Assembly (NCBI GenBank): GCA_045600205.1
Contig: JAZRXM010000001.1
Coordinates: forward strand, 62,001 to 126,000
Length of the DNA: 64,000 bases
Direction: 5' to 3'
DNA from: Firm-04 sp045600205
GTDB lineage: Bacteria; Bacillota; Clostridia; Oscillospirales; Ruminococcaceae
In this document: positions 24,970 through 34,371 of the stretch, one piece after another
Layout of the letters: each line of letters begins with the position of its first letter
Numbering within the stretch: position 1 is the stretch's first letter
The notes under the pieces: model-generated
What the model was told of the DNA's origin: nothing
The model's input: only the letters and a program-made list of their open reading frames with translations
Database searches by the model: none
Translations under genes and position numbers: made by a program

Positions 24970-27930
24970 ATGAAAACGATAAAGAGGAAAGGGAAAGTTC
25001 AGGGAACTGTTCTGTTTACCGTCGTAGCAGTTATGATGGTAATGGTTTGTTTCCTGATGTCAACACTTGTGTTGACGTTGGCTTCAAAAAAGCGCACGTA
25101 CTATACCTACTTCCAGAAGCAGGCACAGTATGCAGCGCAGTCCGCGATTGAAACAGTCACCAACCTGCTTTTCAATTATTCGGACGATAATCCTGTTGTT
25201 CCTTTGCAGGGAACAGGAAAAACATTCTCAAACATTGATTCGAACTACAAATCATTCTATGATTGGGTAATGTCCATTACCGAATCAGATCCGCAGGAAC
25301 TTGTTCTGGAATTCAATCCGACCAATGACGAAGTAATAATGGGTCTGGATGGTTCCGGTACTTCAGCAGGCAAGAACCAGGTTCGCTGCAAGATTGAAAA
25401 AGTACCTGAAGATGCAGTATTCTGGAATAAGCTGCATCAGCAGATGGAAGTGAAGAAGCAGTGGAAAGTCACTGCAACTGCAGTTGTCGGTGAAGGCAGA
25501 AACGCTGCAGAGTATACTATCTGCAACTATATTTACGATAATCACGTTGGTAATGATAGCAATCCTCCTACCAACTCTTATGCAGGCGATTTGTTGGACA
25601 ACGGTAAGTTCAAGAGCAATAAGACAAATCAGCCTGCTGCTCCCAATGACGAAGGTCATGCAGTTTTCACGTTTACACCCATCAGCGGTTCCGGTGCAGA
25701 TAACATGGCAGCACTTGGTCCGCGTAAGAGCGGTGTTAATACCTTCCCGAAGGTTTCTTTGAATGGTACGACCCGTAAGTATACGGATAACCCGACCAGC
25801 ACACAGAACGATCTGATTTCAGTCGGTAATAGTACGATCGTTGGCAGTATGGGTCATAACACACATGATGACCTGATTTTCGAGAATCCGAGTGAAGGTC
25901 TGGTTGTATACGGCGACTATCGGTGCGATAATGACGTTAATATCACCTCTCAGATTACCCCGACGCCGTCAAACTATCAGCAGTTGGGCTTTGTTTATAT
26001 TGATGGTATGTTCGGTACCCCTGTTAAATTGAATTTCAAAACAACTGAGCCTGTGAATTTCTATGTGGGCGGTATGTATAAAAACAAGAACGGCATCAAT
26101 TTTACCCAGAGCGATGTCTATATGTATGACCCCTATCTGGAGTCTGAGCTGCCCGTTGAGAACAACTCTCACCTTGTGAAATTCACCTATAACAACATTT
26201 CCAAGAATGGTAAAACCACGCTTGGTACGGTTGTTTGCAACAACAAGAAGCTGACTGTTACCGCAAACGGCAATAACATGACAATTGACGGTAACTTCTA
26301 TTTCACCAATCCGCAAGGTTCACTGGAGATTCCTGCTGGTAAGACCCTGACAGTTACAGGCGATTTCTATTGCGCAGGTACGTATGATGCATCCAAAGTC
26401 ACTGTAAGCGGCAATACGTATACTACTTCTCCGTTTGCAGCAAATTATCCCGCCAATTACGCTACTCAGCTGAATACATTGCTGGGAAATACCAATGGTC
26501 CGAAGTATAATTTCAGCGGTATTCCGTTTGACAGCCGTAAGGATGAGATCTTCACAAAGTTCATCCGTTGGGATTTGCCTTGTGATACTGCTTCGGATGC
26601 TTTGGATTACATCTATACCGCTGCTGAAACAGCAGCATTGCCCGGTCAGACGGTTTTAGGCGTCAAGGTCAATGACGCAAAGGATATTGACCCTGAAATC
26701 GCAGAAAGCCGCGCAGCCGGTCATAGCTGGACCTACGTTGAGTGCGTGAGTGACGGAGCAAAAGATGCAAATGGCGTCGCCACGAAGGTAACAAAGTATT
26801 TCCCGTGCACGACCCCGACAAAATCCGGCAATGCGTTTATCCCCGGACTTCAGACTGTTACAACTCCCGGTTATTTGGGACAGTATCCGACTTCTCTGGC
26901 AGAATTTAAAAAGAAGTACAAGGTAGCGGATACGGAAATGCCCTGGACTGGTGCAAAGTCTGTTGGTGTTTATTCACACGATGAAGATGGCAACGCAAAG
27001 GTGACGACTGTCAATGCTTTTGTCGTAACCGAGAGCTGCACAATTGATCTCTCAAAGAGCGGCGACAGCGATAGCACAATCTTTGTTGATGCTTCTAACA
27101 AAACATCCAAGGACCCGATCGTTCTGGTAATTAAAGGACGTAAGCAGAATGGTCTGATGACGATCATTTCCAACAACACTGCGTTCTATGACAAAACGAA
27201 CGGCTATGCCGCAACAACCGAGAACGAACTGACACCGTATTGGTCAAAGGCATTCTCAGGCAGCAAGTGCTATGCTGATAAGGATGAAGTAGTCATTTAT
27301 ATGGACACTGAAGAAAAGACAACATGTGATCTTGGTAACAAGCTGCTTGTTGTTTCCAGCGGTGCCTACTATCAGCTGACCAACCAGAAGATGAACGTAA
27401 TCAGTAACCCGTATTATCCGCCTATGAGTGTTGCAAGTGCAAACGATGCCAAGTCTGATCCTTGGCTTGCTCTTGGAACTTATACCTACACTGATGCAAA
27501 GAAATCAGTTGATAAAATTTCGCCTGATATGGTCAAATTTGAACTGGTATCCAACATCACGATGTATGGTAAAGCCGGTGTCACCTATAAGTGCATCAAT
27601 AACATGAATATTGCAGCAGATATTAAGATGCCTGCATCTTATATCAATGCAAAGGCTGGTAACTATCAGAATGTTGAAGTAATTTACCGTGAAAATACGG
27701 ATAATATCGCTTATACGACTCCTAAATACAACATCTTTGGTGTTGGCACGATGATGTCCCAGACCTCGAACAACGAGAACAGAGGTATGTATGTATACCT
27801 TGGCGACTTGAATCGTCCGACTGAGAGTGTGGAAATTACGCCGAATTTTGGTAGACTTGATGCACAGAATCAGGAACTTACCGACCCGAGTCAGGGTAAC
27901 TTCGGTGTTGATCACCAGGGCGCAAACTAA
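24970..27930 (+). CDS. giant PilX-like pilin-related surface protein
   Basis: A 986-residue protein with a basic N-terminus, a 25-residue hydrophobic helix (GTVLFTVVAVMMVMV onward) and a following amphipathic helix with QAQYAAQSAIE, the layout of PilX-class minor pilins. It lacks the G-F-T-L-x-E cleavage motif seen in its neighbours. The remaining 900 residues are beta-rich with many Asn, Thr and Gly. The start is the second ATG, because AAAGG directly abuts the first. It lies between pilO and two minor pilins, so a role at the pilus tip or in adhesion is likely. Cargo or ligand is unknown. Confidence 0.7.
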   Translation: MKTIKRKGKVQGTVLFTVVAVMMVMVCFLMSTLVLTLASKKRTYYTYFQKQAQYAAQSAIETVTNLLFNYSDDNPVVPLQGTGKTFSNIDSNYKSFYDWVMSITESDPQELVLEFNPTNDEVIMGLDGSGTSAGKNQVRCKIEKVPEDAVFWNKLHQQMEVKKQWKVTATAVVGEGRNAAEYTICNYIYDNHVGNDSNPPTNSYAGDLLDNGKFKSNKTNQPAAPNDEGHAVFTFTPISGSGADNMAALGPRKSGVNTFPKVSLNGTTRKYTDNPTSTQNDLISVGNSTIVGSMGHNTHDDLIFENPSEGLVVYGDYRCDNDVNITSQITPTPSNYQQLGFVYIDGMFGTPVKLNFKTTEPVNFYVGGMYKNKNGINFTQSDVYMYDPYLESELPVENNSHLVKFTYNNISKNGKTTLGTVVCNNKKLTVTANGNNMTIDGNFYFTNPQGSLEIPAGKTLTVTGDFYCAGTYDASKVTVSGNTYTTSPFAANYPANYATQLNTLLGNTNGPKYNFSGIPFDSRKDEIFTKFIRWDLPCDTASDALDYIYTAAETAALPGQTVLGVKVNDAKDIDPEIAESRAAGHSWTYVECVSDGAKDANGVATKVTKYFPCTTPTKSGNAFIPGLQTVTTPGYLGQYPTSLAEFKKKYKVADTEMPWTGAKSVGVYSHDEDGNAKVTTVNAFVVTESCTIDLSKSGDSDSTIFVDASNKTSKDPIVLVIKGRKQNGLMTIISNNTAFYDKTNGYAATTENELTPYWSKAFSGSKCYADKDEVVIYMDTEEKTTCDLGNKLLVVSSGAYYQLTNQKMNVISNPYYPPMSVASANDAKSDPWLALGTYTYTDAKKSVDKISPDMVKFELVSNITMYGKAGVTYKCINNMNIAADIKMPASYINAKAGNYQNVEVIYRENTDNIAYTTPKYNIFGVGTMMSQTSNNENRGMYVYLGDLNRPTESVEITPNFGRLDAQNQELTDPSQGNFGVDHQGAN

Positions 27931-27948
27931 TTGAATGGGGGCGATTTT

Positions 27949-29166
27949 ATGAAGCAAAAAGTGAAAGGCGTAACGCTTGTTGAAATCATCCTCTCCATGG
28001 CTGTATATGCGGTCATTGCATTGCTGCTTTGTTCGATCATGACCACCATTAACAAAACCATGCAGGCTACATCGGCGATGGATCGTCGTGTGGCTCAGGA
28101 AGCAAAATTTGCAGACAACGCAGGTGCCACTGCGTTGCCTGCTGACATTACCATTAGTTCCGAAGCAATTCAATCTGTCCGTATTTTTGATCCGAACGCT
28201 GCAACAGAAGCAGCAAGAAGATTCGATTTTACATTGGATACTGATGGTTTGGATGCCAGCAATAACTCGAATGGCTTTCCGGTCCTGCAAAGTAATACAG
28301 TTCTGTTTTCTGATAATACCGCACGTCATGTTTCGGATAATGACAATGATGCGCATTTCAAGTTCATGAGTTTAACCAATGCTGACGGTACAGAGACTGA
28401 AGCGAGCGATCTCTATCGCTTCGATATCAGACGTGATTCGAATGGTGCACTCAAGGATATGAACACAGCTGGTATCAACAGTAATGTAACGCGTATTACA
28501 AAAGTTGAGCTTACAATTCTAAATAAGGATCCCGATATTGTATGGGTGATAAAAGGCCAAGACAAGGGAAAAACGTATGCTATTGATTATGCCTATAATC
28601 CGTCAGATCCCACCAATGACGTTCTGGATTCCATTGGTACAGGTGATTCTCTGTTCAATGAAGAATTGTTCATTAAGCGTCCGAGAATGAGAAAAATGGC
28701 TGGTGAATCTGCGGCATTCATTGATCCCAAAGTCGAGAAATCCTTAGAAGGAAGCATATTTGACTCGAGACCGGAATATTCAAAATTTCAAGTTCAGGTT
28801 GTGATGTATGCACTTCTGGATCCAACACAATATAAGAAAAACGATTTTGGCGAATCCTCGGGTATCGATTGGATTACTTATTCAGATGGTATAGAATATG
28901 GTAACATCAAGTACCTGGATTTCACGTTTGATCTTGTATCGCATGAAGTGAAAATTGACCCTGAGCACAAGAATGATGCCAATGAACGCGAATTCCGCAA
29001 GTCTTTTGTATACAATGGTTCAACCTACAACTTTATCGGTACAAAGGATAATACATTTGTGTTGAGTAAGGGTTCTCACATGGATACAAGTGTGGATCCT
29101 CCTGAAACGGTTGCCGATACGCCAATGCCTGTCATTGTAACGATGGAGGAGGCGACACAATGGTGA
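27949..29166 (+). CDS. type IV minor pilin 1
   Basis: A 405-residue prepilin. The leader MKQKVKG precedes the type III cleavage motif G/VTLVE with Glu at mature position 5, then the hydrophobic helix IILSMAVYAVIALLL. The body is large for a pilin and resembles the PilW/PilV type. The start follows ATGGGGGCGA; a TTG 18 bp upstream is less likely. It overlaps the next pilin gene by 7 bp, which points to translational coupling. Confidence 0.85.
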   Translation: MKQKVKGVTLVEIILSMAVYAVIALLLCSIMTTINKTMQATSAMDRRVAQEAKFADNAGATALPADITISSEAIQSVRIFDPNAATEAARRFDFTLDTDGLDASNNSNGFPVLQSNTVLFSDNTARHVSDNDNDAHFKFMSLTNADGTETEASDLYRFDIRRDSNGALKDMNTAGINSNVTRITKVELTILNKDPDIVWVIKGQDKGKTYAIDYAYNPSDPTNDVLDSIGTGDSLFNEELFIKRPRMRKMAGESAAFIDPKVEKSLEGSIFDSRPEYSKFQVQVVMYALLDPTQYKKNDFGESSGIDWITYSDGIEYGNIKYLDFTFDLVSHEVKIDPEHKNDANEREFRKSFVYNGSTYNFIGTKDNTFVLSKGSHMDTSVDPPETVADTPMPVIVTMEEATQW

Positions 29167-30173
29167 AAAAAACTGTAAAGGGCTTTACGCTCGTTGAAAT
29201 GATCATCGTAATGGCACTTTTCTCTGTCATTATGTACAGCGTAGTCCAGTTGCTTGATCCCGTATCCAAGTTCTTCGTCAGAAGTTCGAATTACGAGCAG
29301 AGCAACGCTGTCGTTGATAACATTAAGCGAGCGATTGAAGGCAATCTGAAGTATGCAGACCGTGTTTCCATGTACCTCGGATATACACCTGATGGTACAG
29401 AGGATAAAGGCTCATACGCAACCAACCTGCAGAATCATGTCGCTAATTTTTATGACACGTATTTCAAAGATCGTGTTGTAACTGCGACCAGTGGTACAAT
29501 TTATGCGATGTATTTCAACAATTCCGTCAGAAATATAACGCCACCGATTACCAGATTACAGGATTTCAACGATGGAAAATGGAATCGCGGCGAGATTGTA
29601 CTGTATAAATTTGATTATGATAACGCAGGTACAAAGAATAGCGCCAATTCTGTTGTAAACGGTAATTTGGCAGATTACGCCACTCCTTGGTATATCAATG
29701 AGCGCCTGTACGGAAACTTTGATATTTCCTATACGCTTGGCAGAGATTTTGCATCGAGTAGCGCGATCAATGCCGCTATTACATCTTCGTCCACCATTAC
29801 TTTGAATCCTGATGACTTTGCCATCAATATCAACATTGAAGAAGTCACAATGGATAAGACCGGTACAGAAGTCAGCGGTGTCCACCGTGAGCATACCGGT
29901 ACAGAAACTGCTTCGTTCTCTATGAAGAATGTACTGGAATTGGTCAATGGTTCTTATGTCGTCGCTACGGATTCCAAGACGAAGTTCAAAGCAGCCGGAA
30001 TCACAGCTGCAAATGCAAAGAAAACGGATTTTGTGGCAGAAAGCTATCGTCGTTTTGTTACGTATGATCCCAATCCGACAGTCACGGATTTAGACAATGC
30101 AAGCTTCTATTTCATCTTCACGATGCCGGAAACTACCTATAATGATGATATGTCAACATATCTGCAATTCTGA
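29160..30173 (+). CDS. type IV minor pilin 2
   Basis: A 337-residue prepilin with leader MVKKTVKG, cleavage motif G/FTLVE and hydrophobic helix MIIVMALFSVIMYSV. It is the last gene of the pilC operon and ends before a hairpin at 30212-30235. Length and position match the minor pilins that prime pilus assembly. The outer domain is not recognisable. Confidence 0.85.
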   Translation: MVKKTVKGFTLVEMIIVMALFSVIMYSVVQLLDPVSKFFVRSSNYEQSNAVVDNIKRAIEGNLKYADRVSMYLGYTPDGTEDKGSYATNLQNHVANFYDTYFKDRVVTATSGTIYAMYFNNSVRNITPPITRLQDFNDGKWNRGEIVLYKFDYDNAGTKNSANSVVNGNLADYATPWYINERLYGNFDISYTLGRDFASSSAINAAITSSSTITLNPDDFAININIEEVTMDKTGTEVSGVHREHTGTETASFSMKNVLELVNGSYVVATDSKTKFKAAGITAANAKKTDFVAESYRRFVTYDPNPTVTDLDNASFYFIFTMPETTYNDDMSTYLQF

Positions 30174-30211
30174 ATCCCGGTTTACGAATCAAACATTTTA
30201 AGAGATAAAAA

Positions 30212-30235
30212 GGCAGCCGGTGTTGCCCGGCTGCC
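30212..30235. terminator. terminator between pilin operon and pilD
   Basis: A 9-bp GC-rich stem, ggcagccgg with ccggctgcc. On the minus strand it is followed by TTTTTAT, so it terminates pilD; it probably also ends the plus-strand operon. Confidence 0.82.
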
Positions 30236-30258
30236 TCATCTCTTGAAGAATTTTTCAA

Positions 30259-31161
30259 TTACCGAAACAGAAGGAAGCTTGAATAAAACTCCATGACTTC
30301 CGGCTCCGGTAACTTGGAAAGATACCAACTGGTGATGAATTCACCAAACATTGCTCCGATGAAAAGTCCCGCACACAAATACGGACCGAATGCAAATTTT
30401 GAATCCCCCGTGATCTTCTTCAGAATCAGACCGAAGATTGCAGCAAGAATAATGCCGATGAAAGCAGAGGGAAGCATTGCTTTCCAGCCAATCAGCAGAC
30501 CAGAAAGTGTCATCAGAATGGTATCGCCCAACTCAATGCCGCGATATTTTTCACCGGTTTTCTTCTTGATGTAAATTCCGCTGATCTCACCGATCAGAAA
30601 GAACGGCAGTCCGATCACGACTGCACCGATGAGGCGATCTTTCAGAGTCAGTTCACTGACAAACCAGCTTGGAATGACCAGTAAAGCGATGATTGCCAGC
30701 ACGCGCAGATCCATTTCCTGCGTGTCCCAGTCCATGAAGCCGACCACCACGAGAACAGAGGTGAAAATGCACATGATCACCATGTTCCAGTTCCATCCGA
30801 AAACCAGAAAATCTGCAATATAAAGCAGACCGTTCAGGCTTTCGACAATCGGATAGCGGGGAGAAATTTTCTCGCCGCAGCTATGGCACTTGCCCCTGAG
30901 CATCAGCCAACTGAAAACGGGAATCAGATCAATGATGCGGATTTTTGCGCCGCAGGTCATGCAGTGGGACGAACGCTTGATGAGCGATTCTCCACGCGGC
31001 AGACGGATGATAACCACGTTCAGAAAGCTTCCGATGCAGATGCCGTAGAGAAAAACAATCGGGATCGCGAACAGGAAAAAGCTCCATTCCATGTATTTCC
31101 AGTCATCGAATCCCACTGGTGTTGCGAGTCTTGACGCAACCGAGATGAACATTTGGTACAT
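30259..31161 (-). CDS. pilD: prepilin peptidase and methylase
   Basis: A 300-residue membrane aspartyl protease that cleaves and N-methylates prepilins. It has the N-terminal GSFLNVVIIRLPRG signature, two CxxC zinc pairs (CMTCG, CHSCG) and several membrane helices. The first catalytic Asp lies in FMDWDTQEM and the second in ELGD. The usual GxGD is altered at its first Gly (Glu here). The start follows AAAGGAGGT. It is transcribed toward the minor-pilin operon from its own promoter. Confidence 0.93.
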   Translation of the reverse strand: MYQMFISVASRLATPVGFDDWKYMEWSFFLFAIPIVFLYGICIGSFLNVVIIRLPRGESLIKRSSHCMTCGAKIRIIDLIPVFSWLMLRGKCHSCGEKISPRYPIVESLNGLLYIADFLVFGWNWNMVIMCIFTSVLVVVGFMDWDTQEMDLRVLAIIALLVIPSWFVSELTLKDRLIGAVVIGLPFFLIGEISGIYIKKKTGEKYRGIELGDTILMTLSGLLIGWKAMLPSAFIGIILAAIFGLILKKITGDSKFAFGPYLCAGLFIGAMFGEFITSWYLSKLPEPEVMEFYSSFLLFR

Positions 31162-31191
31162 AGCGGTACCTCCTTTATGGTTTGTACTGTT

Positions 31192-31220
31192 ATTCTAACA
31201 CAGAAAAGCAAATTTTGCAA
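31192..31220 (-). promoter_or_regulatory. promoter for pilD
   Basis: TTGCAA, 17 bp, TAGAAT on the minus strand, with a short leader of about 24 nt containing AAAGGAGGT. pilB starts 22 bp away on the other strand; its promoter was not identified with confidence. Confidence 0.68.
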
Positions 31221-31242
31221 GATTATTTTTTGGAGGTTGAGT

Positions 31243-32901
31243 ATGAGAAACATCCGAATTGGTGACTACCTCGTTGAGGAGGGTCACATCACCCCCGAGC
31301 AATTGCAGGAGGTTCTGCAAAAACAGCATGAATCCAACGGCACGAAGCGTTTCGGCGATGTCCTCGTTGAACTTGGCTTTATGTCTGACGTCAAGTTTGC
31401 ACAGGCACTCTCCGGAAAGCTCCAGATCCCTTATGTTGACCTGAACGCAGTTGAGGTTGACGGTGAGATCGCCCGTAAGGTTCCGCAGGATTTGGCAGAG
31501 CGTAACTGTGTCATTGCCTTCAGCATGACAGGTCGCCGCTTGACTGTCGCTACGGATGACCCGGTAAACTTCAATATTCTGGAGGATATTAAGGTTAAGA
31601 CCGGATACGATACCGTCCCTGTTCTTGCAACGCGTGCTGCGATCAAAAAGGCAATCGGTAAGGCATATCAGATGTCTGACCTGGGTGATATTGACGCTGT
31701 CGGCGGACCTGTTGTCGAAGAAGATGACGAGTCCAAGGACCGTGTTGAGAGCGCACCTATCGTAAAACTGGCAACACAGATCGTTGAAAACGCATTCCGT
31801 ATGGAAGCAACGGATATTCACATTGAGCCGTTTGAGAAGTACACCCAGATTCGTGTCCGTGTCAACGGTGACCTTGTAACGCTCATGAATGTATCCTCTA
31901 ACGTACAGAACCAGCTGGCAACCCGTCTGAAGCTGATCTCCGGCATGAACATCGCAGAAAAGCGTGTCCCGCAGGACGGTCGTTTCTCTCAGACAGTTGA
32001 CGGCATTCCGCTGGACGTCCGTGTATCCGCACTTCCGATGGTTCACGGCGAAAAGATCGTTATCCGTATCCTTTCTACCGGTGCAATCAAGACCCGTAGA
32101 CTTCAGGATCTGGGTATGTCCGATTACAACTACGAACTGTTCACCAGCATGATCAAGTGCCCGCACGGCGTTATCCTGGTTACAGGTCCTACCGGTTCCG
32201 GTAAGTCCACCACCCTTTACGCTGCTCTGGGCGCAATCGCAAGACCCGAAGTAAACGTCGTTACCGTTGAGGACCCTGTGGAAAAACAGATGGAAGGCGT
32301 CAACCAGTGCCAGGTCAATGTCAAGTCCGGCATGACCTTCTCTGCTGCGCTTCGTTCTATTTTGCGTCAGGACCCTGACGTTATCATGATCGGTGAGATG
32401 CGTGATAGCGAAACTGCCGAAATCGGTATTCGTGCTGCTATCACGGGTCACTTGGTACTTTCCACATTGCATACCAACGATGCAGCTTCCACCATCGTCC
32501 GTCTGGTCGATATGGGCATTCCTTCCTACATGGTCGCATCTTCTCTGATCGGCGTTGTAGCACAGCGTCTGGTTAAGGTTCTGTGCCCGAAGTGCAGAAA
32601 GCAGAGAATGTCCACCGCTGAGGAGAACAAGCTGATGCACATTGATCACTCCGTTCCGATCTACGATGCAGTCGGATGCAGCGAGTGTGGCAACGGCTAC
32701 CGTGGACGTACCGCTATTCACGAGATCATTCACTGCTCGGCAGGTATCTCGACCTTGATTGCAAATGGCGCAGGCAAGGAAGAAATCGAAACTCTGGCAC
32801 GCCAGAACGGTACCAAGCTGCTGCGTGACAACGTATCTGACCTCGTTATGCAGGGCGTTACCTCCATGGACGAGCTTGTCCGTGTCACCTACGCCGTATA
32901 A
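31243..32901 (+). CDS. pilB: type IV pilus assembly ATPase
   Basis: A 552-residue GspE/PilB hexameric ATPase that drives pilin polymerisation. An N-terminal MshEN-type domain (LVEEGHITPEQL onward) is followed by the ATPase core with Walker A GPTGSGKST near residue 315, Asp and His boxes (GEMRDSETAEI, HLVLSTLHTNDA), and the PilB zinc motif (CPKC near 447 and CSECG near 483). The start MRNIRIGDY follows TTGGAGGTTGAGT. pilT follows after 39 bp, probably co-transcribed. Confidence 0.95.
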   Translation: MRNIRIGDYLVEEGHITPEQLQEVLQKQHESNGTKRFGDVLVELGFMSDVKFAQALSGKLQIPYVDLNAVEVDGEIARKVPQDLAERNCVIAFSMTGRRLTVATDDPVNFNILEDIKVKTGYDTVPVLATRAAIKKAIGKAYQMSDLGDIDAVGGPVVEEDDESKDRVESAPIVKLATQIVENAFRMEATDIHIEPFEKYTQIRVRVNGDLVTLMNVSSNVQNQLATRLKLISGMNIAEKRVPQDGRFSQTVDGIPLDVRVSALPMVHGEKIVIRILSTGAIKTRRLQDLGMSDYNYELFTSMIKCPHGVILVTGPTGSGKSTTLYAALGAIARPEVNVVTVEDPVEKQMEGVNQCQVNVKSGMTFSAALRSILRQDPDVIMIGEMRDSETAEIGIRAAITGHLVLSTLHTNDAASTIVRLVDMGIPSYMVASSLIGVVAQRLVKVLCPKCRKQRMSTAEENKLMHIDHSVPIYDAVGCSECGNGYRGRTAIHEIIHCSAGISTLIANGAGKEEIETLARQNGTKLLRDNVSDLVMQGVTSMDELVRVTYAV

Positions 32902-32940
32902 TCCCGACGATAAAAAACACATTGATTGGAGGAATCCCCA

Positions 32941-34050
32941 ATGGCTACGATTGTTGTCAATAAAATTCTGGATGATGTCCGTTCTCTCGGCTGCTCTGAC
33001 TTGCATTTCACGGTCGGCATTAACCCTGTTGTCCGTCTGCATGGTCAGTTGCGTAAAATGTCCAGCTACCCTGAAATGACCGACGAAATGATTGCTGAGA
33101 TCGTTGAGCAGATGACCAACGAGCAGCAGCGTCAGAACGTCACCAAGCGTATTGATACGGACTTTTCGTATGTAACGCGCGCAGGTTTCCGTCACCGCTG
33201 CAATATCTTCTTCCAGCGTGATCACGTTGCAGTCGCAATTCGTCTGCTGCGTAACGATATCCCGACTCTGGACGACTTGTTCATGCCGCCTGTCATGGCA
33301 GAATTTGCAATGCGTCCCCGTGGTCTGGTGCTCATCACCGGTCCTACCGGTTCCGGTAAGTCCACCACACTGGCAGGTATGATCGACTACATCAACTGTA
33401 ATAAGAGCGCACATATCATCACGATTGAGGACCCGATCGAGTATGTTCACGAGCATAAGCGCTGCATGGTAAACCAGCGTGAAGTCGGCGCAGATGTTCC
33501 GAGCTTCGCAATGGCACTGAGAGCTGCTCTTCGTGAAGACCCTGACGTTATCCTCGTCGGTGAGATGCGTGACTTTGAAACGATTCAGGCTGCTATTACC
33601 GCTGCTGAAACAGGTCACTTGGTATTCTCGACCTTGCATACCACTTCCGCACCTGATACCATCAACCGTATCATCGACGTTTATCCTGAGCATCAGCAGG
33701 TACAGATCCGTACCCAGCTTGCAAACGTTCTGGTCGGCGTTGTATCGCAGACCCTGCTGCCGCTGAAAAACGGTACAGGTCGTATTGCAGCAATGGAGAT
33801 CCTTGCTGTAACGGACGCTATCTCTGCAATGATTCGTGAGGGCAAGATCCACCTGATCCTTTCGAGCATTCAGGCAGGTAAGGCACATGGCATGATGTGT
33901 CTTGACCAGGAGCTTGCTCGTCTGGTCAAGAACAACACGGTCAACGAGATCGACGCACTGGAAAAGTGCCAGGACAAGACCGAGTTCTATCGCTATCTGA
34001 CTGCAATGGGCGGTCAGTCGGTCATCAACCGCGACGGCGTTACCGGCTAA
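32941..34050 (+). CDS. pilT: type IV pilus retraction ATPase
   Basis: A 369-residue PilT-type ATPase for pilus retraction. It lacks the N-terminal domain and zinc pairs of PilB. Walker A GPTGSGKST lies near residue 135, with the Asp and His boxes (GEMRDFETIQA, HLVFSTLHTTSA) and the C-terminal AISAMIREGK helix of PilT. The start follows TTGGAGGAATCC. Its presence implies dynamic pili that can retract, for example in twitching or cell-to-surface pulling. Confidence 0.94.
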   Translation: MATIVVNKILDDVRSLGCSDLHFTVGINPVVRLHGQLRKMSSYPEMTDEMIAEIVEQMTNEQQRQNVTKRIDTDFSYVTRAGFRHRCNIFFQRDHVAVAIRLLRNDIPTLDDLFMPPVMAEFAMRPRGLVLITGPTGSGKSTTLAGMIDYINCNKSAHIITIEDPIEYVHEHKRCMVNQREVGADVPSFAMALRAALREDPDVILVGEMRDFETIQAAITAAETGHLVFSTLHTTSAPDTINRIIDVYPEHQQVQIRTQLANVLVGVVSQTLLPLKNGTGRIAAMEILAVTDAISAMIREGKIHLILSSIQAGKAHGMMCLDQELARLVKNNTVNEIDALEKCQDKTEFYRYLTAMGGQSVINRDGVTG

Positions 34051-34061
34051 ATTGTGAACAA

Positions 34062-34089
34062 CAAGACCTCTCCACGCGGGGAGGTCTTG
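34062..34089 (+). terminator. terminator after pilT
   Basis: A 9-bp stem, caagacctc with gaggtcttg, and a short loop. The trailing U-run is poor (CTGATTTCG), so efficiency is uncertain. Confidence 0.6.
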
Positions 34090-34210
34090 CTGATTTCGAC
34101 CGAAAAAAGTTGCGATTCGTTGTAAATCGTTGATATATTTGTGCAAATTGTCAAAAACGTGTGCTGAAAACTAGCCTAAAAAACGACTTTCGTAAAAGTT
34201 TGTTCATAAC

Positions 34211-34227
34211 TTCGAAAAAATTTCGAA
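34211..34227. promoter_or_regulatory. palindrome next to the major pilin promoter
   Basis: TTCGAAA, three bases, TTTCGAA: a perfect 7-bp inverted repeat that ends 5 bp upstream of the -35 box. The position fits an activator site, an UP-like element or a repressor site. Confidence 0.55.
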
Positions 34228-34232
34228 ATCTA

Positions 34233-34261
34233 TTGACATTTGTTTTGCGATGTGATATACT
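34233..34261 (+). promoter_or_regulatory. strong promoter of the major pilin gene
   Basis: TTGACA, 17 bp, TATACT, nearly consensus. The gap before pilA (34090-34371) otherwise holds the palindrome and a leader. Confidence 0.88.
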
Positions 34262-34267
34262 AAGACC

Positions 34268-34371
34268 ATAGAGAACAGGGAAACACCTTGACGTCGGGTG
34301 TAACCTACGAACTCTGGAAAAACTAGATTCGATGATGAATCGAACAAAACATTTTGAGGAGGTTTTTTATC
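34268..34371 (+). promoter_or_regulatory. structured leader of the major pilin mRNA
   Basis: A bulged outer stem (CCA-GAG with CTCTGG) encloses an inner hairpin, ACACC/GGTGT. A second hairpin TTCGAT/ATCGAA precedes the GAGGAGG ribosome site. Pilin leaders in Clostridia can carry cyclic-di-GMP riboswitches, but I cannot match the known cores here. Confidence 0.35.

Noticed and set aside
31195..34146. 983-codon minus-strand frame opposite pilB and pilT
   Set aside because: It lies over two conserved ATPase genes with all motifs in place. Its sequence has no known domain.
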